From Sophora flavescens (taxonomy: Eukaryota; Streptophyta; Magnoliopsida; Fabales; Fabaceae), in NCBI GenBank assembly GCA_030762895.1, contig JAUPTC010000056.1, forward strand, positions 80,281 to 144,280: a DNA stretch of 64,000 nucleotides. Direction: 5' to 3'. A program made the position numbers and the translations under genes. Positions 45,321-56,892 of the stretch are shown piece after piece. The notes beneath the pieces were generated by a model. It saw only the letters and a program-made list of their open reading frames with translations. It was not told the DNA's origin and made no database searches. Every line of letters starts with the position of its first letter. Within the stretch, counting starts at the first letter, position 1.

Positions 45321-46147
45321 TGAATGACAACCAAATGGATAGGTTGCCTTTTGATGATCTTAGGTTGAATTAATCCATGTATATTAACCAAGTCCGGATT
45401 GTGTTTTAATTTTTAGAAGAAGAAAACAACAAATGGAAGAAGAGAAGGAATGGAATGGCGCCACAAATCCAAGGGGATTTGATAAGCCAAGTGAAGTTCG
45501 CCACAAGAATCTTGGATTCTTGATAAAAACAAGGATGGCTCAACCAAGAACCAAAGAGAACAAAATTCTCACAAAATGGATTTCAATCCAAATTCAACAT
45601 CCAAGTTAATTTTTTATTCATGTTCTAGATGCATACATATAGGAAAATGGGGTGCATAGAATATGCTTACAAAATTGTCAACTTAATGTGACTAATTCCG
45701 CATAAAACAATAATTAATCCACTAAGTGACTAATTAAAACAACTAATGAAAACTAAGTGGATAATAAAAGTGGTTCATGACTAAAAAGGAGTTTCCTAGG
45801 CATGCAAGTCAAAGGTTGCCCTCCCAATTAACATGTGCACCATCCACACAAGCATAATTAACATGTGCACCGTCCAAAATTTGTTACACTTTTATTGAAT
45901 TAAAATAAACTAGAAAATACTACTTTAGAGAAGTGGGCTTCCAAGCCATCATGGGTCTTCAAGTTGGATGAGAAAAGTGACCAATTTGGGCTCCACTCCA
46001 TCAAGACTTGAATTTGGGCTTGCTTCAATTAAAGTTGTCACCATTTGATTTAGGACGTCTTGGGCTTTCTTGATCCTAGCTCTTGTCATAGGTCCACCAA
46101 GTCCTTGTAATGCTCCTTGATCCATGCTCCTTATTAGGCTCATATCA
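45321..46147 (-). repeat. 5' LTR of the composite element
   Basis: 827 bp, complete. On the minus strand its first 199 bp (45949-46147) encode a tail homologous to the region A Gag tail (GGPMTRARIKKAQDVLNQM), a form closer to the GPMTRAR motif of plant Ty3/gypsy Pol C-termini. The conserved inverted repeat and the CTATATGTA box are present. Confidence 0.9.
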
Positions 46148-46152
46148 GGTGA
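46148..46152. repeat. target site duplication, right copy (GGTGA)
   Basis: Exact match to 10316-10320, immediately after the terminal CA at 46147. Confidence 0.9.
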
Positions 46153-46182
46153 CCTCCTAGGAAGCCCTCGTGTTGCACCTCT
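46153..46182 (+). rRNA. 5S rRNA gene, 3' 30 nt (split by insertion)
   Basis: CCTCCTAGGAAGCCCTCGTG and on to GCACCTCT completes the gene begun at 10231. A T5 run follows (46182-46186), the normal Pol III stop. Confidence 0.9.
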
Positions 46183-46751
46183 TTTTCCCAACAAATTTAT
46201 CGACCGACCCAGAGCATGCCTCCGGAAAGCCGGGGTCGCCAAAACACCGAAGGTGGGGGAGATCGTAAACGGCCTCAAACAAGTGCCCCGCCGATCGAGC
46301 GGTGCGGGGCCCTCCCGACCGCGGAAACGCCAAACCCCAGCATAAAGACCCACCGGAAGATGCGGAAAAGTTGGAAACAATGTCAAATGAATTTTAAAAG
46401 ATATGGGACCACGACTGTTAGAAAGCCGCACCCGTCCTGGTAATTATTATCCAGAGAAAATACTTCGAAAATAGGAAAAGTGACCGAGACGGCGCCGTTT
46501 GGCCAGAATCGGGTGGTGCCCATGGGTCCAACGGAGCAATGGGCCTCGTTCCTTGGATTTTTCCCGACCACCCTGCCAAAATTCAAGTCATTCAGAGCAC
46601 GCGAAAACAAATCAGGTAATTACCGGCATGTCCCCGATGTCTCGGAAGCCCCATCGGGAAGCAGAGCCTGGCCGAGGAACACGAGGGGGTAGCAGGCTCG
46701 GCTCATCGCGGTAAGTAAGCGTATAAAGGATTTTATCGCGCGTAGACTAAT

Positions 46752-46867
46752 AGGAGCGATCATACCAGCACTAATGCACGGATCCCATCCGAACTCCATG
46801 ATTAAGCGTGCTTGGGCGAGTAGTACTAGGATGGGAGATCTCCTGGTAAGTCCTTGTGTTGCACCTA
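46752..46867 (+). rRNA. 5S rRNA copy, degenerate
   Basis: Starts AGGAGCGATC, TATAAAGG at 46722-46729. It lacks a few bases (GCACGGATCC, GGGCGAGTAG) and has ATGGGAGATCTCC. Probably a pseudogene unless the deletions are sequencing errors. Confidence 0.8.
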
Positions 46868-47434
46868 TTTTTCAGAACAACTTTATAGGTCGACCCACAG
46901 CATGGCACCGGAAAGCCGGGTTCGCCAAAACACCTAAGCCGGGAGACCGTAAGCGACCTCAAATGAGTGCCCCCGCCCGATCGGAGGTGTCGGGCCCTCC
47001 GGACGGTGGAAGCACCAAACCCCAAACATAAAGACCCATGGAAGATGCAGGAAAAGTTGGAAACTGCTTCAAATGAATTTTTAAAAATATGGGACCACGA
47101 TTTTCAAAAACCCGCACACGTCAGGGTAATTATGATGAGGAGAAAATACTTCAAAAATAGGATAAGTGGCCAAGACAGTGCCGTTTGGCTAGAATCGGGT
47201 GTTGCCCATTCGTACAACGGACCAATGGGCCTCGGTTCTTGGATTTTTTACTACCACCCTGCCAAAATTCAGGTCATTCGGAGCACGTGAAAACAAATCA
47301 GGTAATTATCGGTATATCCACGATGTCTCGGAAGTCCCATCCAGGAGCGGAGCTGGCCGAAACCGGAGAGGGTAGCAGGCTCGGCACGTCGCGGTAAGTA
47401 AACGTATAAAGGATTTGATCACGCGTAGACTAAC

Positions 47435-47553
47435 AGGTACGATCATACCAGCACTAATGCACTGGATCCCATCAGAACTCCGTAGTTAAGCGTGCCTGGG
47501 CGAGAGCAGTACTAGGATGGGTGACCTCCTAGGAAGTCCTCGTGTTGCACTTC
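47435..47553 (+). rRNA. 5S rRNA copy, full length with transitions
   Basis: 119 nt and collinear with the plant 5S gene without indels. Differences are mostly transitions (GGTACG, CACTGG, GTGCCTGGG, GAGCAG). TATAAAGG at 47405-47412 and T5 after the gene. The best uninterrupted copy in the window. Confidence 0.88.
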
Positions 47554-47876
47554 TTTTTCCCAACAACTTTATCGACCGACCCAAAGCATGGCTCCGGAAA
47601 GCCGGGGTCGCCAAAACACTGAAGGCGGGAGAACTAAAAATGTCTCATACGAGTGCCACCGCCGATAGGCGGTGCGGGGCCCTCGAGTTGCATAAATGCC
47701 AAACCCCAGCAAAAAGACCCCAGGAAAGTGCTTCGGAAAAGTTGGAAATAGTGTCAAATTATTTTTAAAAAATATGGTATCGAGAAAAGTCGCACCCAGT
47801 CACGGTAATTATGATGCGGAGAAAATGCTTGAAAATAGGAAGAGTGGTCGAGGCAGTAGCGCCGTTTGGCAAGAAT

Positions 47877-47900
47877 GGGAAGTCCTCGTGTTGCACCTCT
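47877..47900 (+). pseudogene. 5S rRNA fragment, 3' end only
   Basis: GGGAAGTCCTCGTG and on to GCACCTCT follows spacer directly (GTTTGGCAAGAAT). The preceding spacer end, promoter and about 95 nt of the gene are deleted. Confidence 0.85.
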
Positions 47901-48454
47901 TTTTCCCAACAACTTTATCGGCCGACCTAGAGCATGGCCCGGAAAGCGGGGTCGCCAAAACACAAAGGCGGGAGGCCGTAAACGGCCTCAAGCGAGTGCC
48001 CCCACCGATCGGTGGTGCGGGGCCCTCCGGGACCGGAAATGCCAAACCCGGACATAAAGACCCAACGAAAAATGCCGGAAAAGTTGGACACAATGTAAAA
48101 TGAATTTTAGAAAAAATATGGGACCCACGATCGCCGAAGCCGCACCCGTCTGGTAATTATGATGCGGAGAAAATACCTCAAAAATAGGAAAAGTGGCCGA
48201 GGCAGGCGCCGTTTGTACAGAATCGGGTGGTGCCCTTGTGTCGATCGGACCAATGGGCCAAGTTCCTTGGATTTTTTCCTACCACCCTGCCAAAATTCAA
48301 GTCATTCGAACGCGACTCATCGGTAATTCAGGCATGTCCACGATGTCTCGAAAGCCCCATCCGGAGGCGGAGCTGGCCGGAACCCGAGGGGTAAGAAGGC
48401 TCGGCTCGTCGCGGTAAGTAAGCGTATAAAGGATTTGATCGCGCGTAGACTAAC

Positions 48455-48572
48455 GGGAGCGATCATACCAGCACTAATGCACCGGATCCCATGTAAATTC
48501 CATGATTAAGCGTGCTTGGGCGAAGTAGTACTAGGATGGGTGATCTCCTGGGAAGTCCTCGTGTTGCAACTC
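48455..48572 (+). rRNA. 5S rRNA copy, degenerate
   Basis: Starts GGGAGCGATC, TATAAAGG about 30 bp upstream. ATGTAAATTCCATG replaces the CATCAGAACTCC region, and GCGAAGTAG and TTGCAACTCT differ from normal. Confidence 0.8.
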
Positions 48573-49138
48573 TTTTTCCCAACAACTTTATCGACCGGCC
48601 AGAGCATTGCCCGGAAAGCCGGGGTCGCGAAAACACCCAAGGCGGGAGACCATTAGCGGCCTCAAACGAGAGTGCCCCCGCCGATCGGAGGTGCGGAGCC
48701 CTCCGGACCCGGAAATGCCAAACCCCAGCATAAAGACCCACCGGAAGATGCCGTAAAAGTTGGAAACAGTGTCAAATGAATTTTAAAAAATACGGGACCA
48801 GGACTGTCAGAAAGCCGCACCCGTCCAGGTAATTACGATGCGGAGAAAAAACTTCAAAAATAGGGAAAGTGGCCGAGACGGTGCCGTTTGGCCGGAATCG
48901 GGTGGTTCCCATGGGTCCAACGGACCGATGGACCTCGTTCCTTGGATTTTTTTCCTACCACCCTGCCAAAATTCTGGTCATTCGGAGCACGCGAAAACAA
49001 ATCTGGTAATTACCGGAATGTCCCTGATGTCTCGGAAGTCCCATATGGAAGGCGGGCTGGCCAGGAACCCGTGGGGTAACGGAAGCTCGCCTCGTCGCGG
49101 TAAGTAAGCGTATAAAGGATTTTATCGTGTAGACTAAC

Positions 49139-49218
49139 AAGTGCGATCATACAAGCACTAATGCAGGATCCCGTGAACTCCGCAATTAAGCGTGCTTGGG
49201 CGAGTAGTACTAGGATGG
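49139..49218 (+). pseudogene. 5S rRNA fragment, 5' part only
   Basis: 80 nt from AAGTGCGATC to ACTAGGATGG, then a jump into spacer (CTCCGGAAGCGGGG). The gene's last ~30 nt and the spacer start are deleted. Internal deletions include GCAGGATCCCGTG. Confidence 0.85.
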
Positions 49219-49521
49219 CTCCGGAAGCGGGGTCGCCAAAACACGAAGGCGGGAGACCGTAAGCGGCCTCATCGTTGGCCACCGCCGATCGGCGGTGCGG
49301 GGCCCTCCGGTTGCATAAATGCCAAATCCCGGCATAATGACCCAGGAAGATCGGAAAAAGTTGGAAATAGTGTCAAATGAATTTTAAAAAATATGGGACC
49401 ACGATGTCGAGAAAGCCGCACCAGGGATCATCGGAAAGCCGCACCCGTCCAGGTAATTATGATGCCGAGAAAACACTTCGAAAATAGTAAAAGTGGCCGA
49501 TCCGACGTCGTTTGGCCTGAA

Positions 49522-49545
49522 TGGGAAGTACTTGTGATGCACCTC
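49522..49545 (+). pseudogene. 5S rRNA fragment, 3' end only
   Basis: GGGAAGTACTTGTGATGCACC, joined to spacer at GTTTGGCCTGAAT. This is almost the same joint as at 47877, so both fragments descend from one deletion event copied within the array. Confidence 0.8.
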
Positions 49546-50063
49546 TTTTTCCAAAAAACTTTAACGGCCGACCCAGAGCATGGCTACGGAAAGTCGGGGT
49601 CGCCAAAACACAAGGCGGGAGACCGTAAACGGCCTCAAGCAGTGCCCCCGCCGATCGGCGGTGCGGGGACCTCCAGGCTGCGGAAATGCCAAACCCCGAC
49701 ATAAAGACCCACCCGGAAGATCTTGGAAAAGTTGGAAACAATGTAAAATGAATTTTAAAAAATATGGGACCCACGATTGTCGAAAAGTCGCACCCGTCTG
49801 GTAATTATGATGCGGAGAAAATACTTGAAAATAGGAAAAGTGGCCAAGGCGGTGCCGTTTGGCGAGAATCGGGTGGTGCCCAGGGGTCCAACGGACAAAT
49901 GGGCATCGTTCCTTGGATTTTTCCACCACCTGCCAAAATTCAGGTCATTCGGCAGCACGCGAAAACTTCCCGATGTCTCGGAAGCCCCATGAGAGGCCGA
50001 AGGACGGCAAGCCTCGCCATCGCGGTAAGTAGCGTATAAAGGATTTGATCGGCGTAGACTAAT

Positions 50064-50180
50064 AGGTGCGATCATACCAGTACTAATGCACCGTATCCCA
50101 TCGAACTCCGGATTAAGCGTGCTTGGGCTAGAGTAGTACTAGGATGGGTGATCTCCTGAGGAAGTCCTGGTGTTGCACTG
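50064..50180 (+). rRNA. 5S rRNA copy, degenerate
   Basis: Starts AGGTGCGATC. Has CACCGTATCC, CATCGAACTCCGGATT and GGGCTAGAG, and the end TTGCACTG followed by only T4. Confidence 0.8.
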
Positions 50181-50734
50181 TTTTCCCAACAAGTTTGTCG
50201 GTCGACCCAGAGAATGGCTCCGGAAAGCCGGGTCGCCAAAACATCGAAGCGGGAGACCGTAAACGGCCTCAAATGAGTGCCCCGCCCGATCGGAGGTGCG
50301 GGGCCCTCGGACCGTGAAACGCCAAACCCCAGCATAAAGAACCCCCGGAAGATGCCGGAAAATTTGGAAACAGTGTAAAAAGAATTTTAAAAAATATGGG
50401 ACCACGACTGCAAAAAGCCGCACCCGTCCTGGTAATTATGATGCGGAGAAAATAATTCGAAAATAGGAAAAGTGGCCGAGACGACGCCGTTTGGCCAGAA
50501 TCGGGTGGTGCCCATGGGTCCAACGGGTCATTGGGCCTCGATCCTTGGATTTTTTCCTACCACCCTGCCAAAATTCAGGGCATTCGGCACGCGAAAATAA
50601 ATCTGGTAATTCAGGCATGTCCACGATGTCTCGAAAGCCCCATCGGAATCGGCTTGGCCGGAACCCGAGGGGTAGCAGGCTCGACTCGTCGCGGGAAGTA
50701 AGCGTATAAAGGATTTGATCACACGTAGACTAAT

Positions 50735-50850
50735 AGGTGCGATCATACTAGCACTAATGCACGGATCCCATCGAACTCCATGATTAAGCGTGCTTGGGCG
50801 AGTAGTACTAGGATGGGTGATCTCCCGGGAAGTCCTCGTGTTGCACCTCT
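50735..50850 (+). rRNA. 5S rRNA copy, degenerate
   Basis: Starts AGGTGCGATCATACTAGC. Short deletions at GCACGGATCC, CATCGAAC and GCGAGTAG; the 3' end TCCTCGTGTTGCACCTCT is intact and a T5 run follows. Confidence 0.82.
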
Positions 50851-51407
50851 TTTTCCGAACAACTTTATCGGTCGACCCAGAGCATGGCTCCAGAAAGCCG
50901 GGGTCGCCAAAACACCGAAGGCGGGAGATCGTAAACGACCTCAAACGAGTGCCCCCGTCGATCGGAGGTGCGGGACCCTCAGGACCGCGGAAACGCCAAA
51001 CCCCAGCATAAAGACCCACCGAAAGATGGCGGAAAAGTTGGAAACGGTGTCAAATGAATTTTAAAAAATATGGGACCACGACTGTCAGAAAGCCGCACCC
51101 GTCCTGGTAATTATGATGCGGAGAAAATACTTCGAAAATAGGAAAAGTGGTCGAGACGGCACCGTTTGGCCAGCATTGGGTGGTGCCCACGGGTCCAACG
51201 GACCCATGGGCCTCGTTCCTTGGAATTTTTCCTACCACCCCTGCCAAAATTCAGGTCATTCGAACACGAAAACTAATCGGTAATTACCGGCATGTCCACG
51301 ATGTCTCGAAAGCCCCATCCGAGCGGAGGCGCCAGGAACCCAGGGAATGAGGCTCGGCTCGTCGCGGTAAGTAAGCGTATAAAGGATTTGATCGCGCGTA
51401 GACTAAT

Positions 51408-51522
51408 AGGTGCAATCATACCAGCACTAATGCAGGATCCCATCGAACTCCATGATTAAGCGTGCTTGGGCGAAGTAGTACTAGGATGGGTGATCTCCGG
51501 GAAGTCCTCGTGTTGCACTTCT
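51408..51522 (+). rRNA. 5S rRNA copy, degenerate (last of the array)
   Basis: Starts AGGTGCAATC. Deletions at GCAGGATCC and CATCGAAC, and TCTCCGGGAAG. About 105 bp of spacer follow before the next retroelement begins. Confidence 0.8.
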
Positions 51523-52376
51523 TTTTCCAACAACTTTATCGGCCGAGCCGAGCATGGCTCGAAACCGAGTCGCCAAAACACCAAAACGGCCTCAAGCGAG
51601 TGCCAACGCCCGATCGGCGGTGCGGGTGTGGCACCCGTTGTGCCCATGTATTATTACATTAAATCCTTAATTATTTATTTACTTAATCGTGCGCTTAACG
51701 TTGAAAATACGTAAATCTTAAAACTTAATTAATAATTATATAGCTTATGCAGATATAAAACACACCAAACTATTTTACATAAATACACACACGAGGATCT
51801 TTTATTTTACACAACACTGATTAGGGTATCCTCTCAGTAGGATCCCACACAGGTACTTATTTAAAACAAACGCTTATAACTAACGGAAAACAAAAATGTC
51901 ATATATGACTCATGGCCCTAAACTTACTACACTATATTATTAGGATCGGTCGGTTGTTCTCGCGTCAACACGGAATGTCATTCAACTCCTCCACCACCTC
52001 CGTCTCATACGGGGTTCCATCCATCTCCTCCGCAACATATTCATCCATCCGGTCTTCTAACGTAACAAAGTAGACGTACACAAAAATACAGAAATAGGGA
52101 GATAAGAAACAGTTCTATCATCATAAGTGGAAAAGATTCCTATCATATAATACAATAATAGTCAGAGACACGCATCACTCAAACTCAACAATCATCCTCA
52201 ATTCACTATATCATCCTCTACCCTCCAACTCATGCAACTAAACCTTTATGCTGACGCGTGGCCACTGCTAATCTGTCACACATCCCTCGTTAGGAATGTC
52301 GGTTCGAGTCGTCCAAATGACACGTTCCCCAACGCGGTGCACATTCACATCCATGGTGTACATCCATGGTGAGAAT

Positions 52377-52479
52377 GCTCATGCAAAGCAATGACACTAT
52401 AGCTGCACAGTGATCGGTGCACACCAGTTCTCTCTCTCAACTCAGTCAAGGGTGCTCATGCAAAGCAATGACACTATAG
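52377..52479. repeat. 26-bp direct repeat pair in the long LTR
   Basis: Starts at 52377 and 52454. Both copies are also found in the second LTR (about 59193 and 59270). Confidence 0.85.
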
Positions 52480-52878
52480 TTGCACAACTTAGATTCTAAT
52501 TTGGAACGGTCCACGAGAACTTCGGACCTCGTGTATGTATCTCAAATACACGGTTATGAACAACAATGCAACATATGATTCTCACTGACTTTTATCAATA
52601 AAAACCTAGTACCTCAAGCTTTTCCTCATAACCTCCACTTACATTCTATATCACATCACTTCTATACAATAATAGCGAGGCACTTCTAATTCAAATTCAA
52701 AACTCTCACCCAAACAAAATACCTCCGAGCAATATATATATCTTTCCTTAAAATCATCTAAGCATAGTACTAAACCCAAGCAGATCATGCATAACACATT
52801 AATCAACAGAATATTCCAACATCTCAATATCATATAAGGCAATTTATCACAACCAAATAATTAACAAAGTCACACTCT

Positions 52879-52988
52879 GTCACGGCCTGGCCGTGATAGC
52901 CATCATGGTCGTGACAGACAACAAAGACAAGAATCCTACAACACAGAACACATCACGGCCTGGCCATGACAACCATAACGGCCGTGAC
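52879..52988. repeat. two tandem hairpin-forming segments in the long LTR
   Basis: TGTCACGGCC...GGTCGTGACA (one G:T mismatch) and TCACGGCC...GGCCGTGA (8-bp perfect arms) are separated by about 35 bp. Each has CACGGCCTGGCC at its left arm. In LTR copy 2 (about 59689-59790) the arms are partly degraded. Confidence 0.75.
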
Positions 52989-55587
52989 AGACAACAAACA
53001 TTCTCAATATGATATTCAAACACCGAAACAATACGTCACATGCAGATGGAATACCTCAACCAGTGTATCACAAACATTCAAAAGTAAATAATTCAAACAT
53101 CCTCAATATGCATAATTAACCTAAGGCGATAACCCACAATTCCCAAGTCGTCATTGGTTTTACGGAAAAGATTTCAATACGATTTTGGTATTGTCGATTA
53201 CTCGACCACTAGTAGGGTTTAGGTCGCCCTACACCATTATTATAAATTATATACTACTTATCGGTTTCCGAGCGATGGAATGGTTCTTTCTCCCACCTGA
53301 GCTTGCACGGAAACACGTACCACGACGATCCTCGTTATCCCCCACGAGTTAACACAACCACCTTCAACTAAACAACATAATTATAATTAATCAACTAACA
53401 CCCATCTATGACACTTTAGGGCTAGGTTGCCCAAGACTTAGAAAATAGGTTTAGGGTTATCTTCTTAAAGTCATCTTTTGGATCCTAATTACTAGAGTCT
53501 TAACTATCATAGATTACTTATTACAATACTAAAATTTGAAACAAAATCATCTAACCTTTAGGGTTAGGGTTTTGCCCATATTACGAAAATAAGCTAGGAA
53601 ATTTATTTGGATTCAAGCTCTTGGATTTAAGCTATATATGTATTATAGAACTTAAGTCAAGTACTAACTTTCAAAACAAACAACAAAACACCAAACCCAT
53701 TTTCCTACCTAGGTTCGGCCCTTAAGGGTTAATAGGGAAGGAGAATGATTTTGATCACATGCTCTTGGATAAATAAAGTAGGGATTATATCTAGATCATA
53801 GAAATTGGTTTCATGTCAAAAGGATTTTTCTAGAATTAGTTATGAATTTTTGAAGAAAGCTTCAAGAACTTTGACTCATATGAAGAACATGATGAACACA
53901 AGCATAAATCCATAAAAGTTGTGAATAGAAAATCTTAAAATATCAAGATTAAGAGAGAGATTCCTCACCTTGGAATAAAAAGATTTATTCAAGAACTTGA
54001 AGAACAAAGATGATCTTAGCAAGAACACTAAGGAGTTCTTTGTGTTTTGTGGGGAAAACTTGAGATGTGAAATAGAAATTATTTAGATCATCTAGATAAG
54101 TCAGAATATGATCTTAGAAGATCAAAACAAGGTTTGTATGGTTATATATGGGTATGGGCCGAATTTGAAGAAAAGAAAAGATGAACTTGAAAGTTCATGG
54201 ATTCAAGAACAAAATGGACCAAGTGATGGTTAATGATCTAAGGAACAAGTTTCATGAATGAAGAATCATGAGATTATGTTTCTAAGTTAGAGATAAATGA
54301 TGAATAAGTGAATAACAAATGAAGAACAAGTGAAGAACTTGTGAGAGAAAATGAAGAACATGAAGTTTTGAGAGAGACAAAATGATGAAGTTGGAAAATG
54401 AGTGAAAATGATCCAAGTGTGGATGATGGGCACGGTTTAGAGGTGGGTGTGAGGATAAAATGTGTGGTTTGATGAGATAAAAGAACCATTGTTGAGTTTA
54501 TTTGATCAAGGTTAAGTTAGAAAATAATATAATAACTTAACTATAGTTAATAGTAACCTAACTAGGGTTTTATGTATAATCATGGTTAATAAAATATGTG
54601 GTCCTAAATTTTGAAGAGATGTGGCTGCCTTCTACACCACATATTAGGGAGAAAATATCTTGGTTTGCAAATCATGGTTAATAAACCTTGGTTTTCTAAG
54701 TATTCTAGAGAAGTTTAGAGAGAAAGATGAAGATGATGAAGATTTAGAGCAGTTTCGGTAATTTGGAAATATCTCCCAATATACTTGTCCGTTTTTGATG
54801 ATCATTATGTCGTTGGAAAGAAGAGAAAAACATGAACAACTTTCATGTAGAAAGTTTTTCGATATTCAGAACATATAAGAGTCATAATTTCGTGGCAGTT
54901 TCGGGATAATGATGAGAGTGTGACTTTGCCTATGACTCATCCACTTAACATCAATGCTCATTTATGGCTAGGAAAAAGTGGTGTCCAAATTCTTGGAATG
55001 GAAGAAGGAGCCGTGGGTTTTGGGTAACATTTGGTCAAATTTTCCAATGGCATGACTTGTAATTGTCATAAAAAGACAAGGGTAAAATGGTCATTTCATA
55101 GCAAAAATTCCCTTTGCCATAAATGCGCCATTATGACCATTATGACTCAGATAAGCTCGTCATAAATGCTCGTCAAGTCGGTCAAATCCATTATCTCAGC
55201 TCGGTTGCCGACTCCGGGTTCATCTGGCGTAGGATTTTCCTAGAGATAATCTCGGCGTATCGCCCCTAACAAATATAATATTTTAATTTTACGCTAAATT
55301 TTTCAAAACTTCCAGTATCGTAGTAAATACAATAAAAACATTTTTCATCTCGTTCACGAGTTAAAATTAGGTTTTGAGAAAGCAAACTTTTCTTGTCGTG
55401 AAAACAGAGAAAAGCGGAGATCAAGGCTTCCGTCTGACTTTTCAACCAAAAACTTCCCCGTAACCTTATGAAAATAAGTATAACAAGGAAATGACCTTGG
55501 TTTATCAAAAAATCATTTTCTAAGTCTCGGATAAAAAAAATATATTTATTACCGATATTATAAGGCAGCGAAAATCGGGGTGTTACA

Positions 55588-55604
55588 TTACTACCCCTCT
55601 TAGA
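55588..55604 (-). promoter_or_regulatory. polypurine tract of the long-LTR element
   Basis: The minus strand reads CTAAGAGGGGTAGTAA followed by the LTR start TGTAACACCCC. The same motif stands at 62325-62341 for the second copy. Confidence 0.8.
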
Positions 55605-56892
55605 AAAAAATTCGTCCTCGGAATTTATTAACTCAAAACTAGACATCATCTTGTAATCTTATCTTAATCTAGAGCTCCAACAATATATTTCTCATCATTG
55701 TTTTTCCCCTAGGTGACAGTGGTAACTTCATAACAGAATTCATTCTTATATCATTCTATTTATCCTCAAACTTATCCATCACTATATTCTATTCATTGTC
55801 CTTAACCTTTCCAACTTGATCTAATATCCTTAAAGGACATAATCAAAACTTAATCAATTCCTATACTTACTATTGATCCACCAGAAAACCTTACTTCAAC
55901 ATCTATGTACCGTAATTAACACCACAATCAAAACTACCCTAACTTCCTACTTCATGTGGATAATCACAGTCTTAATTCCTTAGAATATATTTCACTATTC
56001 TAGATTATATCAAAATCACACCTTTCAAGTCTTCAAATAAACCTCTCTACACTCAGTAAGATAAATTGCAATCAAAAGATCAACACTGTTAGGATTATCT
56101 AACTTAACAAATCCGAATTTCTCTAGTAACCTCAATTTACATCAGGAATCATCTTTTCTGCTCATATTCAACTTAGGTGAAAGCTCATATTCACTTTTGT
56201 TTACTCTTCCCAAACTCATACAATCCATCTTAACTACGAACATTAATCATTGCCCTAGGTTCCATAATGATACTATGCCTCGATCAACATTTGACTTATA
56301 ATAATAGTCTCACTCACTGATACTGATCTTAATCTTACCAGTCATATCTATATCTCAAAACTCCCATCACTTCCTATTTATCCTACTATAGGGAAACAAT
56401 ACTTGGGTACTATACCTAGATTATATGTTGCTCAATAAAGTCTTCATTGCAATCCACAACCATCAGAGCTTAAGGTGAAATCCTAACTCACCATTTAAAC
56501 AAGAACAACATATCATTATAACCATTATCTCAAAAATAATAGGCTACAAAGCTTCAACCAAATCAATCCTATACTAGCTAAGCTCCAAACTAATTCGTTA
56601 TCTCTTTATTATTTTCAAGGACTACCCATACTATCCAAATATATCAAGCACTTAAGATAAAGTTCCTTTAATAACAATTATCCCACAACAATCTATACTT
56701 TCACTGTAATTGATTTTAAACAAGTATGAAAACCACAACCGACTAACTAAAAAAAAACTTGCGGATTTTCGTTACCATCTTCAGACTTTCCCACCAAGAG
56801 CACGATTTCCACTTCCGTAAGATCATCGACAAGTGTTTACAATAAATGTCATATTATTAACAACTATATGACACTGATGTCAAACACATACC
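55605..56892 (-). other. noncoding 3' internal region of the long-LTR element
   Basis: About 1.3 kb, A/T-rich, with no ORF longer than chance and no protease, RT or integrase motif. In an autonomous relative this is where pol would be. Repeated with small changes at about 62342-63610. Confidence 0.7.

Larger units (their letters stand above)
10321..46147 (-). mobile_element. 35.8-kb composite TR-GAG-family insertion in a 5S gene
   Basis: It starts TGATGAC (10321), ends CTCATATCA (46147) and is bracketed by GGTGA duplications. Joining the flanks restores a 5S gene. The shell is a minus-strand element related to region A: truncated 3' LTR (10321-10990), broken gag (43075-44707), leader, and full 5' LTR (45321-46147). 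Most of its interior is an unrelated remnant (10991-11379) and a plus-strand array of 18 LTRs. The two shell LTRs differ by roughly 12 substitutions and one indel over about 670 bp by my hand count, so the shell is fairly young. Confidence 0.88.
46183..51626 (+). repeat. degenerate 5S rDNA tandem array
   Basis: Period about 670-690 bp: 5S gene (~117 nt), T-rich stop, GC-rich spacer with CCGATCGGCGGTGCGGGGCC-like segments, a ~40-bp A-rich stretch (TTGGAAACAGTGTCAAATG), a GTCCAACGGACC segment, the GTAAGTAAGCGTATAAAGG promoter, next gene. Two intervals (47554-48454 and 49219-50063) are collapsed, containing only a gene tail or lacking one. Every gene shows substitutions or small deletions. Beyond the 5S copies I find no gene here. 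Confidence 0.9.
51627..55587 (-). repeat. long LTR, copy 1
   Basis: 3961 bp from TGTGGCACCCGTTGTG to TGTTACA. Noncoding. It contains a 26-bp direct repeat (GCTCATGCAAAGCAATGACA at 52377 and 52454) and two hairpin-forming GGCCTGGCC segments (52879-52988). Copy 2 matches it closely in A/T-rich parts and diverges with many small indels near CG and CHG sites. Confidence 0.85.

Noticed and set aside
45116..45391. 91-codon minus-strand ORF rich in Ile-Tyr and Arg-Glu repeats
   Set aside because: It is a translation of the (TC)n(TA)n microsatellite.
46480..51019. Many ORFs of 60-163 codons on both strands between 46 and 51.6 kb
   Set aside because: They overlap 5S genes and GC-rich spacer, recur in different frames in each unit and show no protein family motif.
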